A stretch of 53,500 bases of DNA from the NCBI GenBank assembly GCA_009746045.1, contig RPFO01002284.1, positions 1 through 53,500 on the forward strand, read 5' to 3'. Made by a program: the position numbers and the translations under genes. The notes under the pieces are model-generated. The model did no database searches, was not told where the DNA came from, and worked only from the letters and a program-made list of their open reading frames with translations. Positions 22,901 to 32,553 of the stretch are shown piece by piece. Origin of the DNA: Mesostigma viride. Its lineage: Eukaryota > Streptophyta > Mesostigmatophyceae > Mesostigmatales > Mesostigmataceae. Position 1 is the stretch's first letter, and every line of letters starts with the position of its first letter.

Positions 22901-25813
22901 CCCTTTTGGTCATTACCAGTTTAGAGTAGCGGCTATGGGACTCTGTAACTCGCCTGCCTCTTTTCAAATGTTAATGAATGAAGTGCTTAGACCTGTTATG
23001 GGAAATTCTCATCTTCCTCAGGTGTCCTCTGATCTAAAGGATCCCTCCTTCTCCTCTGTTTCTTTATCTGAGCATGACCGTTCTTGTGCTCAAGCTTACT
23101 TAGATGATATTCTTATTTACTCTCCTGATTTTGAAACGCACCTACGTGATTTAAAGAAAGTATTAGAAATAATGGCTGAAAATTCTTTGTGGGCGCGCCG
23201 TGCTAAAGTGCGTTCGGGTAGGAGTGTCCCATTTTTAGGGCACGTTCTGTCAGATGCCGGGGTCGCTACCGACCCGGATAAAACTAAGTCAATTCAGGAA
23301 TGGCCTACTCCTACCGACGTTAAAGGTGTACGTAGTTTCCTAGGAATTGCTTCTTACTATAGGCGTTTTATCCCGCGTTTCGCCACTATAGCAGCCCCTA
23401 TTAATCATTTATTAAAGAAGGATATCCCCTTTGTTTGGAGTAGTGAGTGTCAGTCTGCTTTTCAGTGCCTAAAATCCCTACTCCTTTCCCCTCCTGTACT
23501 CATCCTACCGGATACTACTAAACCCTTTGTTGTGGCTACAGATGCTAGTAAAGTAGCTATAGGTGGTGTCCTTCTCCAGGATCAGGGTCAGGGCTTACAG
23601 CCAATTGAATATATCTCTAGGACAATGCTCCCTGCGGAGCGTAACTATCCCGTCCACCAGCAGGAACTCTTAGCGGTGGTGTATTGTTGCCACGCGTGGC
23701 AGCACTTCCTTAAAGGTGCTCAATTTGATGTCTGCCTGAATGAACCCTGTGAGCTAGATCCTTATAGGTTAGTTATCCAAACGGATCATCGTCCCCTTAC
23801 CCATCTTCTCTCCCAACCCAACCTTACCCCTCGGCAAGCGCGCTGGATGGAATTTTTAGCACAGTTTTCCCCTTTTAAACTTCAGTATGTCAAGGGTGTA
23901 GATAACATAGTACCAGATGCACTCTCTCGTCGTGCAGACTATTCCTTCTTCGAGGACCTTGATGTTCTCAATATTACTCTAGTTCCTACTACTATGGGTG
24001 TAACCCCTTATGGTGAACTACCTGATGATGATTCCTATGCCTACCTCTTTCATACAGCTGTTCGCATGCCTGATCTCCTTTCTCACGTAGGACTCTCTCT
24101 CCCGTGTGAGGCCCTTCCTGTGGCCTCGGTGGGGGGGAGGGGAAAAATAAAATTTCTATACCGCTTAGCCATATAGCGACTAGGTCAGGAAAGTCTTATG
24201 AAAACGTAGTCCCCCTAGGACCTCCCCTTCTCTTCGGCAAGGCGGTAGGAGATCTCTTTAAACCTGTTCTGGATACTTCTGTAGCGATGCCTACCTCTGA
24301 TCTTGAACGCCTTATTAGTAGATTTACGGCCACTGAGCCGGAAGCATTAGCTGCCATTGCTGCACATCCCCAACAATTAGGCAAGCACCCTTGTAAATTT
24401 GTAGGTGGGTTTTTATATGTGCAGATAGCAGATTCTCCCCCTCAATGGCGCCTGTATGTCCCTCCTATCTGTCGCTCCTCCTTGCTCTTTGAGTTGCATG
24501 ACTTAGCTGCTCACCAGGGTGGTAAACGGGTACGGGACCTAGTAGCCCGCTCTTATTACTGGCCTTCCCTTTATAAGGATGTGGATGAGTATGTTAGAAC
24601 TTGTCAATCTTGCCAGGAAATGAAACCCAATAATGTAGGACAGATAGCAGAACCTAGGACCTTGCCTGACCCTATCATGCCTTGGGATTCTATCATGATG
24701 GATTTTGTAGGACCTTTTAGAAAGAATGATAGGGGCAATGCCCAAATCCTTGTGTTCATAGATCGTTTTACTCGTATGTGCCATCTTGTGCCGTGTCCTT
24801 TAGAACTCACCGCACGTGATTGCGCACGCCTATACCTCAATAATGTATATAGATATCATGGATTGAGTAGGCAGTTTATTAGTGATAAGGATAAATTATT
24901 TACCTCAGATTTTTGGCAGCAGTTTTTCGCTGCCATCGGTACCAAGGTTACCTACGGTACTGCCTACCACTCCTCCTCCTCTCATTTAGTAGAGCGTCTT
25001 AATAGAGTAGTAGAAGAAGCGCTTAGGCACTATGTTAATGGCTCGGGTAGTGATTGGGAGGATTATTTATGTTTGGTAGAGTTCTCCCTCAACAATTGTC
25101 CCCAAGCTGCGCATGGATATACGCCCTTCTTCTTAGATACTGGGAGACAGCCCCTTACCCCTACCTCTCTCTTAGCTAGTCCTCTACGGGACAAGGATGA
25201 TGTGTCCCGAGATACTGTAGAAGGTGTACAGTCCTTACTAGATAGAATGAAAACTGCTCATGACCACGCGATCTCAGGGTATCAAAAAGCTCAGGCTAAG
25301 TACCTTGCTAGGTTGCGTGCCTCCTTAGATAGACGAGCACCTGAGATAGAAGTAGGAGATCTAGTATTAGTAGAAGGCCCCCGTGTTGGCCGTTTTGCTC
25401 ATAAGTTTGAAGCAGAACTGAAGGTCAAACTTAGGCCTGCCTTCTTAGGACCCTTCCATGTGTTGTCTAGGGTAGGAAATTTCTTGTATAAGGTCGATAT
25501 CCCTACCTCTTGGCAAACGCATTCAAACACCTTCCATAGGAGCCAGCTTAAACTGTACCACCCTAGTACGTTCGCTGGCAGGGAGTTAGCGCCTGCCCCT
25601 TTAGAGCATAATCCTGACACTGGGGAAGTAGAAGACGAAGTAGAAAGCATCGTGGCCCATCGAGATATCAAAAAGGGCCGCGGTACCCAGCGTCAGTATA
25701 AAGTGAAGTGGATGTATGCTCGTAGTGAAGTAGATAAGGTTTGGTATACGGAGAGTGAGCTAGATGGGTGTAGTCGCCTGCTGCAGGAATATAAAACCCT
25801 GCACAAGCTCTAG
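19954..25813 (+). CDS. gypsy B Gag-Pol polyprotein with C-terminal chromodomain (two frameshifts)
   Basis: A single reading of about 1,953 residues once two one-base losses are allowed for. Gag: Met at 19954, Asn-rich start, Pro-rich part, helical capsid-like part, CCHC zinc knuckle at 21372-21413. Protease: Asp-Ser-Gly at 21897-21905. Reverse transcriptase: catalytic Tyr-Leu-Asp-Asp at 23097-23108. RNase H follows, then the His/Cys integrase N-terminus, and the core triad Asp (24701), Asp (24884), Glu (24992), the last two 35 residues apart. The GPY/F-type tail and chromodomain (about 25627-25790) mark a chromovirus. The frame shifts at about 21285 (one T fewer than in A) and at about 24132, where B has seven G and A eight. 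No stop separates Gag from Pol. Confidence 0.95.
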
Positions 25814-25889
25814 TCGTAGGCCTTCTCCTCTCTTATGTTATGTCTGCTGTCGACGGGTGGTTGGTTGTCCCCTCCCCTCCGCAGCCGTC

Positions 25890-28189
25890 ATGACAGAGCC
25901 TACCCCTCCGGCTGAGAGCCCGCTGCCGTCCCTGCCCCTACCGGACCCTGAGCTGTATTTCGAGGCCCTTCCGGGCCGTTGGGTGTCGCGATCATGTTAC
26001 CGGGGTGGCGTTGTGCAGCCGGCCCTTCAGGCCCAACATGCGAGCTTAGTCAGGGCGGCCCTCTTCGGGGTCACGTGGTATGGTCCTTCCCCTGATGAGC
26101 CGCACCAGCTTGTCCTGCACGGTTTCGATGATGCCGGACACTGTTTGTTGGGGTGTGGTTCCAGCTGTCCCGCCTTGGGGCAGATAGATGCGGTTCTCCG
26201 GTGTTGCCGTGTGTTCTCCTACCTCTCCACTCCTGTGGGCCGTACCTGCCTACGGGAGGTGTTCCCGTGGCTTCCAGCTGAGGGTGATGCTGAGGTAGAC
26301 GAGAACCCCTGCGACCTTTTACGGGCCGTAGAGTTCATGGAGATAGCTGATCAGTCGGCGGGACTAGCGGTTAGTGGTCCTACCCCTTCGGGCGCCCCAG
26401 CCGAGGTACATTATACTCCAGATTATTCTGCCTCGAGCGCTGCGTCCGCCTCCTCGGTGTCTGTCCCTCCCTCTCCGGTCCCGTCGTCCCCTCGGTCGAC
26501 CCGGGATGTCGCAGTGGAGCCTACCCCTTCGGGTTTGCCTGATCCTCTTTCGGCGACGGTCTCGGCTATGCAGGCTCAGATCCAGTCTTTGACCACGGCG
26601 TTTGGGGCCTTCCTTGCGGCCCAGGCGCAGGTCCCGGCCACGCCGGCTGGATCCGCGCCCCCTACCCCTTCTGTCGCCCCGGCGACTACGGCTTCGCCCG
26701 CTGCGCCCGCGGTCGCTGTGGTTCCGGCGGCTCCTGCGACTCCTGCTGCCTCTGCGCCTGTACCGCTCTACCTGCGCCTACGCGGGAGTCTCCTGCCCCT
26801 GTTAGCTCGCCCTCCGTCGCTGCTTCCGAGCCTCCTCCCGCTCAGGCGCAGACGTCGCGGGGTTTCTTTGGCGATACTAGCGGCTTCCCAGACTTTGGGA
26901 GGGTGGTCCTCCGCAGAGGATTCCGGTTCCTGACTGGGGCCTGGATGGTAGTCAATCTTATGCAGGACTGCCTGTCCCTACGGGCCCCATTTTCAACATG
27001 TGGCCTGAGGGTGCACCGGCAACGGAGACCGGCGCGCCTGCGTCGTTGGTGGGTCCGTCACGGCCCTCTCTGGCTTCAGGTCCGGCGCGACCTCCTGTTT
27101 TACCAGTGCCCCCTGCGTCGGTGTCGGCTCCTGCCCCTGCGTCAGCCCCTGCTCCGGTCCCTCCTCCTTCGGCCTCGCGGTTTGGCCGCGGTTGTTCGGT
27201 CCACCGGTCAGGATCCTCGCGCCACCCGCGCTGCCGATTCCCTCAGGGAGTTGTCCCAGGGTGATCGGGACAGGGCTCCTTCTGTGGTGCACGCGACGCC
27301 GGAGTCGCGTGACACGCCCATTCCGGGGTATGGTATGTCCGCACTCGCCTGCCGACAGTGTGACCTGCCGCGCGCCTCTGCTGAGCTTGCCATCTCTCCC
27401 ATGTCCTATGGGTTCTCCCAGGTGTGTCGGGCGCCCCGGGATCGTGGCCTACCCATTGAGACTGATCGGCCTCCGTTCGACATGGTTATTTTAGCTGATC
27501 CGGTGTTCGAGGGTGAGATCCTGGTCCGGCGCGTCCTGTATCGCTGGGCGAGGCGCCACAACGACTTGGACACCTACGGTGGGTTTCAGTGGGCTTACCC
27601 TCCCCCTCTGGGCATTATGGCTTCGGATGCCCTTACAGTAGAGTTTCCTGCGGTGCCGGGTGCGGCGTACACTACGGTCCTCCAGCCCATCCTTGAGTGG
27701 GATGCCCGCCGCCCGGCGCCTATCCCGGGCCAGGGTCTAGACTCCCGCGGTCACCCTCCTCCTCGTGCCAGCGACTACCTAGAGACATTCGGGTCGCGAC
27801 AGTGTGTTCGTCGGTGGCGCTCCCGCGAGATTCGGCACATCCGGTTGTGGCCGTCCAACGTGGAGCCCCTGGTGGACCTGTTCTTCCCGACGGGTCTGCG
27901 CCCTCGGATTCGGTATCATTGCCTCCTCCTGCGGGCCCTTTGCCTGATCGCGGTAGAGCCTTTCCTTCGCCTCTTTGCCTGTGGCTTTCTGGACTGGGCC
28001 CGTGGCCAGGTCGTCCTCACGCAGCATAGGTATTACTGGGCCTTCCTGGGCCTCTTTCCTGACGGCGTGTGGGCCGATGTTTTCCTCACTGTAGATAGGC
28101 ATGACAATGTTGAGGATGTGGCTCACTACCAGGCCTACCTGGAGGTCCTGCTGGCCTCTCGTGGCACTTACCAGACGGATGGCCACTAG
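25890..28189 (+). pseudogene. gypsy B ORF3, protein of unknown function downstream of Pol (frameshifted)
   Basis: The ATG at 25890 follows the Pol stop by 77 bp. The ~766-codon protein has the same architecture as ORF3 of A: a conserved N-terminal block, a long Ala/Pro/Ser-rich middle, and a strongly conserved C-terminal block (about 27260-28189) rich in Arg, Trp, Tyr and Leu. The frame changes several times in the GC-rich middle (about 26760, 26900 and 27180). Neither a signal peptide nor a transmembrane anchor is apparent, so it is not a plain envelope gene. No family is recognised. Confidence 0.75.
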
Positions 28190-28550
28190 ATAGAGGGCCT
28201 TAGGCCCGACCTGAGGGTGTTGTCCCTCCGGTATGTAGAGTCGCCCTCATATTCTGGCCAGTTGGTTGGCTGTTCTTGGTCCTTAGCGCTGATGTGTTTA
28301 CTCTGTGTGTCCTGCCCAGTGCCGTCCCCCCCGGCCAGGACTCCGTTCCAGGCAGTTAGGGGAACCTACCACCAGGCTTGGTGCTGGCTAACCCTACACC
28401 ACCCGGCGTGGTGGTGGAGACCGTGTGAACTATTGGTGCTTTGTATCTGGGATGGTCTATCGATTGTGTTGGTGTGTGCTGGGTGCGTTAGGATTATTTT
28501 CCTACCCCTCTGGTTCCCTCCTCTCTGCGTAGGGAGAGGGCTCCCTACCT
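28190..28550 (+). other. gypsy B untranslated 3' region
   Basis: About 360 bp between ORF3 and the polypurine tract, shared with element A (825-1175). No gene seen. Confidence 0.6.
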
Positions 28551-28566
28551 TTTGTGGGGGGGGAGG
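28551..28566 (+). promoter_or_regulatory. polypurine tract of gypsy B
   Basis: TTTGTGGGGGGGGAGG ends exactly at the 3' LTR start, where plus-strand synthesis is primed. Confidence 0.85.
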
Positions 28567-29138
28567 TGTTACGTCGCGTAACAATTCGTTGTAGTTACGG
28601 ACGTAAATTAGGTCCTTGGCCTCGGTTGTTCCTAGGTTACGTGCAGTTCTAGTTTGGACATGATTGTCCCCGTAACAGTACTGTGGTATATTGGGTGCCT
28701 TTGGGCGCCGCGCCGCGTACTATATTAGTGGTCCTTATCCTTTTGTAGAATGTAGTGGACCGGCGTGCATCTGTGCACCTGCCTGTGTTTCTGTGGTTCT
28801 GCAGGCGAGGGCCAGGTCGGCCCGAGCCTGTTGGACCGTTGGTGACCATTTATGCACGTTCCACTCCTTGTGTGGTTACTCGGCGTGTGTTAAGTGAATT
28901 GACACATTTAGGCTTGGGTCACGGCAGTGTAGTTGTGTTTCCTTCCTCTATTCCTGGAGTAAACGGGTTTTGGTAAATGGTTGTATGGCGTATTATAGCA
29001 ACACTTACGTTAATGCATTGAGATCAGCTCCGTCACGTTCGTCTTTCGCCAGAGGGTTAAGTAGAGGAGGCCTGACCAGTTTAGGTAGTATCAGGCCCAT
29101 TAGAGGTAGAGGTGGAGGTAGATATCCGCGGCGTAACA
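28567..29138 (+). repeat. 3' LTR of gypsy element B
   Basis: 572 bp, matching the 5' LTR except for one base seen at 28615. The GTGCA duplication follows. Confidence 0.95.
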
Positions 29139-29172
29139 GTGCAGTCTGAATTTCGTACAACGGTAGTATGAA

Positions 29173-29826
29173 GTTCAGACTGGACGGGCAGTCTCGGGGC
29201 TTCGATGAGTGAATTCCAGTGAATGCAAGATGAATTGCCGAGACCGACCTGTTAGCAAGGAAATTCAAGTCCTTTTCGTATGTTCAGACTGGACGGGCAG
29301 TCTCGGGGCTTCGATGAGTGAATTCCAGTGAATGCAAGATGAATTGCCGAGACCGACCTGTTAGCAAGGAAATTCAAGTCCTTTTCGTATGTTCAGACTG
29401 GACGGGCAGTCTCGGGGCTTCGATGAGTGAATTCCAGTGAATGCAAGATGAATTGCCGAGACCGACCTGTTAGCAAGGAAATTCAAGTCCTTTTCGTATG
29501 TTCAGACTGGACGGGCAGTCTCGGGGCTTCGATGAGTGAATTCCAGTGAATGCAAGATGAATTGCCGAGACCGACCTGTTAGCAAGGAAATTCAAGTCCT
29601 TTTCGTATGTTCAGACTGGACGGACAGTCTCGGGGCTTCGATGAGTGAATTCCAGTGAATGCAAGATGAATTGCCGAGACCGACCTGTTAGCAAGGAAAT
29701 TCAAGTCCTTTTCGTATGTTCAGACTGGACGGGCAGTCTCGGGGCTTCGATGAATGAATTCCAGTGAATGCAAGATGAATTGCCGAGACCGACCTGTTAG
29801 CAAGGAAATTCAAGTCCTTTTCGTAT
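29173..29826 (+). repeat. six tandem copies of a 109-bp repeat in element D
   Basis: GTTCAGACTGGACGG starts at 29173, 29282, 29391, 29500, 29609 and 29718, exactly 109 bp apart. Units differ by only one or two bases. Each contains an inverted CAGTCTCGG / CCGAGAC pair. The array ends about 60 bp before the Tudor-like ORF, so it may act as its upstream regulatory region. Confidence 0.95.
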
Positions 29827-29882
29827 GTGCGCGAAACATGAGGGGTGGGAAAACGGAATAAGCACAGAAAACGGAATCAGCG

Positions 29883-30173
29883 ATGGCGGAGAAGACGGCG
29901 ATGGCACTTTTCAAATCGCATGTCATGGACGTGCACGAGCCGGAATGGTTGGTGGGGACCCCGGTATGCAAGATATTTTCAGGCCCAAACTCAGGGGAGA
30001 AGCGGTATCATGCCCATGTGACGGCGTTTAATAAGGAGCACAACATGGTCCATGTGCTCTACACAGACGGGGACGATGAAATAGTAGGGTTAGATGAGGT
30101 GCGAGCTGCGCTTTGCGCATGCCCAGGTGTAGAGTTACCCAATCTGCCACCCGACTCGACTGCGCGAGGTTAG
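29883..30173 (+). CDS. small Tudor-like domain protein in element D
   Basis: A 96-residue ORF whose ATG (29883) sits in ATGGCGG context, like the start of the PHD-like gene. Residues ~22-75 have a Tudor/Agenet-like strand pattern: Gly-Thr-Pro-Val-Cys-Lys-Ile-Phe, a second strand with Tyr-His-Ala-His-Val, a third with His-Val-Leu-Tyr-Thr-Asp-Gly-Asp-Asp-Glu, and a closing helix. Such domains bind methylated histone tails or other modified residues. It is divergent from the PHD-like gene; before gypsy B inserted, the two starts were about 0.95 kb apart. It may be complete or one exon of a longer gene. Domain assignment is from pattern only. Confidence 0.55.
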   Translation: MAEKTAMALFKSHVMDVHEPEWLVGTPVCKIFSGPNSGEKRYHAHVTAFNKEHNMVHVLYTDGDDEIVGLDEVRAALCACPGVELPNLPPDSTARG

Positions 30174-30570
30174 GCGGAGATAGTAGAGTGCGTTCGGATC
30201 GAAGCAGGTCGCACACCGGGGCACGGCTAGCAAGCAAGCGAAGGCGACCCCGCGCCACAAGCGCCGCCCTCCCCACATAATTGATGACTCAGAATCAGAC
30301 TAGCCTTATTGATGTGAGTTTAAATTTTTCAGTTTTAGATCCCAGCGTGCAACATACAGGGATGAAAAGCACTTTAACATGTATTATTGTGCTCTGCGAC
30401 TCCCCAATAGGAGCGCGTGTTTTATCAATGAATTATTTAATTAATAATTTTTTCAGTTGGAAATGACGTCAAAACTGGGCTGAGTTTAAATGTTACTTAT
30501 ATATATATATACTGTCCTGAGCCAGTAGACATCGCGCCTTACGCGGATCCGCGCTTTTTACGTTTCAGTT
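30174..30570. other. element D stretch without a recognised gene
   Basis: AT-rich in part, with a short (TA)n run near 30500. It probably contains the 3' region of the Tudor-like gene. Confidence 0.4.
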
Positions 30571-30775
30571 CAGACAACTGGTCTCAGACATGCACGGGGC
30601 TCGGCGTGCCATGCTTCCACGTTTGTTGTCTCTTTTCAGACAACTGGTCTCAGACATGCACGGGGCTCGGCGTGCCATGCTGCCACGTTTGTTGTCTCTT
30701 TTCAGACAACTGGTCTCAGACATGCACGGGGCTCAGCGTGCCAATGCTTCAGTCCACGTTTGTTGTCTCTTTTCA
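30571..30775 (+). repeat. three tandem copies of a 66-bp repeat in element D
   Basis: CAGACAACTGGTCTCAGACA starts at 30571, 30637 and 30703. The third copy has small insertions. It abuts the right subterminal array. Confidence 0.9.
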
Positions 30776-30780
30776 TATAC

Positions 30781-31890
30781 TGTCACATGTCACCATTTGA
30801 GCTCAGATCGAATGAGCCCAATTTTTGTAGGTGGTCTAGTATTATGGTTTAAATGTTGCTTGCAAGAATCCAGCTTGATATGAGTTCATTTGGTCATGAT
30901 TCCTATTTGTTTCATGTAAGAAACCGGTGCAAATGGCGTAAAACTGCATATTCATACTGTCACATGTCACCATTTGAGCTCATAATGAGCCCAATTTTTG
31001 TAGGTGGTGTAGTAATCAGGTTTAAATGTAGCTTGCAAGAATCCAGCTGGATATGAGTTCATTGGTTCATGATTCCTATTTGTTTCATGTAAGAAACCGG
31101 TGCAAATGACAAAAGGTTGCATATTTACACTGTCACATGTCACCATTTGAGCTCAGAATGAGCCCAATTTTTGTAGGTGGTCTAGTATTATGGTTTAAAT
31201 GTAGCTTGCAAGAATCCAGCTCGATATGAGCTCATTTGGTCATGATTCCTATTTATTTCGTGTAAGAAAACGATGAAAATGGCGTAAAACTGCATATTTA
31301 TACTGTCACATGTCACCATTTGAGCTCAGAATGAGCCCAATTTTTGTGGGTGGTCTATTTTCATGGTCTAGATGCTGCCTGCAAGAATCCAGCCTGATAT
31401 GAGTTCATTTGTTCACTATTCATATTTGTTTCATGTAAGAAAAGGGGGAAAATGACGAAAAACTGCACATGTATGCGGTCAAATGTCACCATTTGAGCTC
31501 AGAATGAGCCCAATTTTTGTGGGTGGTCTATTTTCATGGTCTAGATGCTGCCTGCAAGAACCCAGCCTGATACGAGTTCATTTGTCCACTGTTCATATTT
31601 GTTTCATGTAAGAAAAGGGGGAAAATGACGAAAAACTGCACATGTATGCTGTCACATGTCACCATTTGAGCTCAGAATGAGCCCAATTTTTGTGGGTGGT
31701 CTATTTTCATGGTATAAATGCTGCCTGCAAGAATCCAGCCTGATATGAGTTCATTTGTTCACTATTCATATTTGTTTCATTTAATTAAGAAAAGGGGGGA
31801 AATGACGAAAAACTGCACATGTATGCTGTCACATGTCACCATTTGAGCTCAGAATGAGCCCAATTTTTGTGGGTGGTCTATTTTCATGGT
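30781..31890 (-). repeat. right subterminal array of the 173-bp repeat in element D (inverted)
   Basis: About 6.5 units, the inverse of the array at 14232-15350, each starting TGTCACATGTCACCATTTGA on the plus strand. Units nearest the right TIR are most like the inner left units. Confidence 0.95.
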
Positions 31891-31966
31891 CTGAAGGCTG
31901 GATGACCCCTGCTTTATTGACAAATATAAGGATTTAATCACATGTGGAAAAATTGAGTAAAATTTA

Positions 31967-31997
31967 TGAAATTGAGCAAACACTTATGAATCCCCTC
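31967..31997 (-). repeat. right TIR of element D
   Basis: Inverse of 14151-14181 with one mismatch. CAG follows at 31998-32000. Confidence 0.9.
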
Positions 31998-32000
31998 CAG

Positions 32001-32057
32001 TAATGGATAGGGAACCGAATTCTAAGGTGAGAGGAGTATCTAAGCTAGATGAGGATG
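32001..32057 (-). pseudogene. 3' end of ORF1 of gypsy A, cut off by copia and D
   Basis: It matches the last part of ORF1 in copy B (about 19784-19840). The 5' part of the gene is at 39718-40028, beyond the copia element, and the stop codon region lies beyond element D. Confidence 0.85.
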
Positions 32058-32062
32058 CAGCC

Positions 32063-32535
32063 AGTTAGTCTCCATGCTTTGCTGTAGACTAAGTCTCAAA
32101 GGCATTGTGAATACAACGTATGAATAAGCCTTGTAAACCTACGTTGGTATGTGAATATAAATACCACGTGGGCTATACAGATAGGAATGCTAGTCGAGTC
32201 GCATACGTTTCCCTAGATAGGTACTTTGGGTACTGAGGTACGTGACAGATGTCAGTACCCAGTATACGTAGTGTCCTGTCATTGGACGGTACTAGAGTAT
32301 CCTAGATAGGGACCGTACTGCAGCGTGCATTGATTTGTGATCGCACGATGCAGTGACTAGACTGCTACCTGTCATCGTGTGGCCTCGGGCCAACGGTCTG
32401 CACCCAACGGTCACTGGCGGCGCAGCCGGTGAGAGGAACGTTGATAAAGGGTAAACCTATTTTCTAATGAACCAAGCAATTCATTGCTCCAAGCCTTCAG
32501 TGTTCTCAAGCAATATATCCCACCGCATTCTAACT
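32063..32535 (+). repeat. 5' LTR of the copia element
   Basis: 473 bp, AGTTAG to CTAACT. The left boundary is proved by switching from gypsy A sequence, the right by comparison with the 3' LTR. Confidence 0.95.
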
Positions 32536-32553
32536 TGAATTTTATTTGCTACC

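Larger units (their letters stand above)
18363..29138 (+). mobile_element. Ty3/gypsy chromovirus element B, structurally complete
   Basis: 10,776 bp with 572-bp LTRs (ends TGTTACG and CGTAACA) and the 5-bp duplication GTGCA. Comparing the two LTRs I found one difference (18411 against 28615), so the insertion is very recent. Order: LTR, primer site, ORF0 (started in the LTR), ORF1 with a viroplasmin-like domain, fused Gag-Pol ending in a chromodomain, ORF3, polypurine tract, LTR. It lies in element D between the PHD-like and Tudor-like genes. Gag-Pol is broken by two single-base losses and ORF3 by a few more, so as written it is not autonomous. Confidence 0.97.
14151..31997. mobile_element. 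TIR DNA element D carrying PHD-like and Tudor-like genes, itself interrupted by gypsy B
   Basis: The ends are inverted repeats of 31 bp with one mismatch, starting GAGGGGATTCATA, and the insertion made a 3-bp duplication CAG. Without gypsy B the element is about 7,066 bp. Next to each end lies an inverted array of six to seven copies of a 173-bp repeat. Between the arrays are a minus-strand gene with a PHD-like zinc finger and polyQ tract, a divergent plus-strand gene for a Tudor-like protein, and two further tandem repeats. I recognise no transposase, DDE domain or helicase. The 3-bp duplication fits PIF/Harbinger or CACTA groups, but the ends do not read CACTA. It is either a non-autonomous element with captured genes or a poorly known type. 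Confidence 0.85.

Noticed and set aside
25890-28189. Envelope gene
   Set aside because: The position fits, but no signal peptide, cleavage site or membrane anchor is visible. Calling it env would be a guess.
29173-29826. Possible CRISPR array
   Set aside because: Whole 109-bp units are repeated with no variable spacers, in eukaryotic transposon DNA.
30490-30515. (TA)n run as a TATA promoter
   Set aside because: A simple dinucleotide repeat without a gene start downstream.
14151-31997. Element D as a Helitron or an LTR element
   Set aside because: It has clear terminal inverted repeats and a target duplication, and no LTRs. Helitrons lack both.
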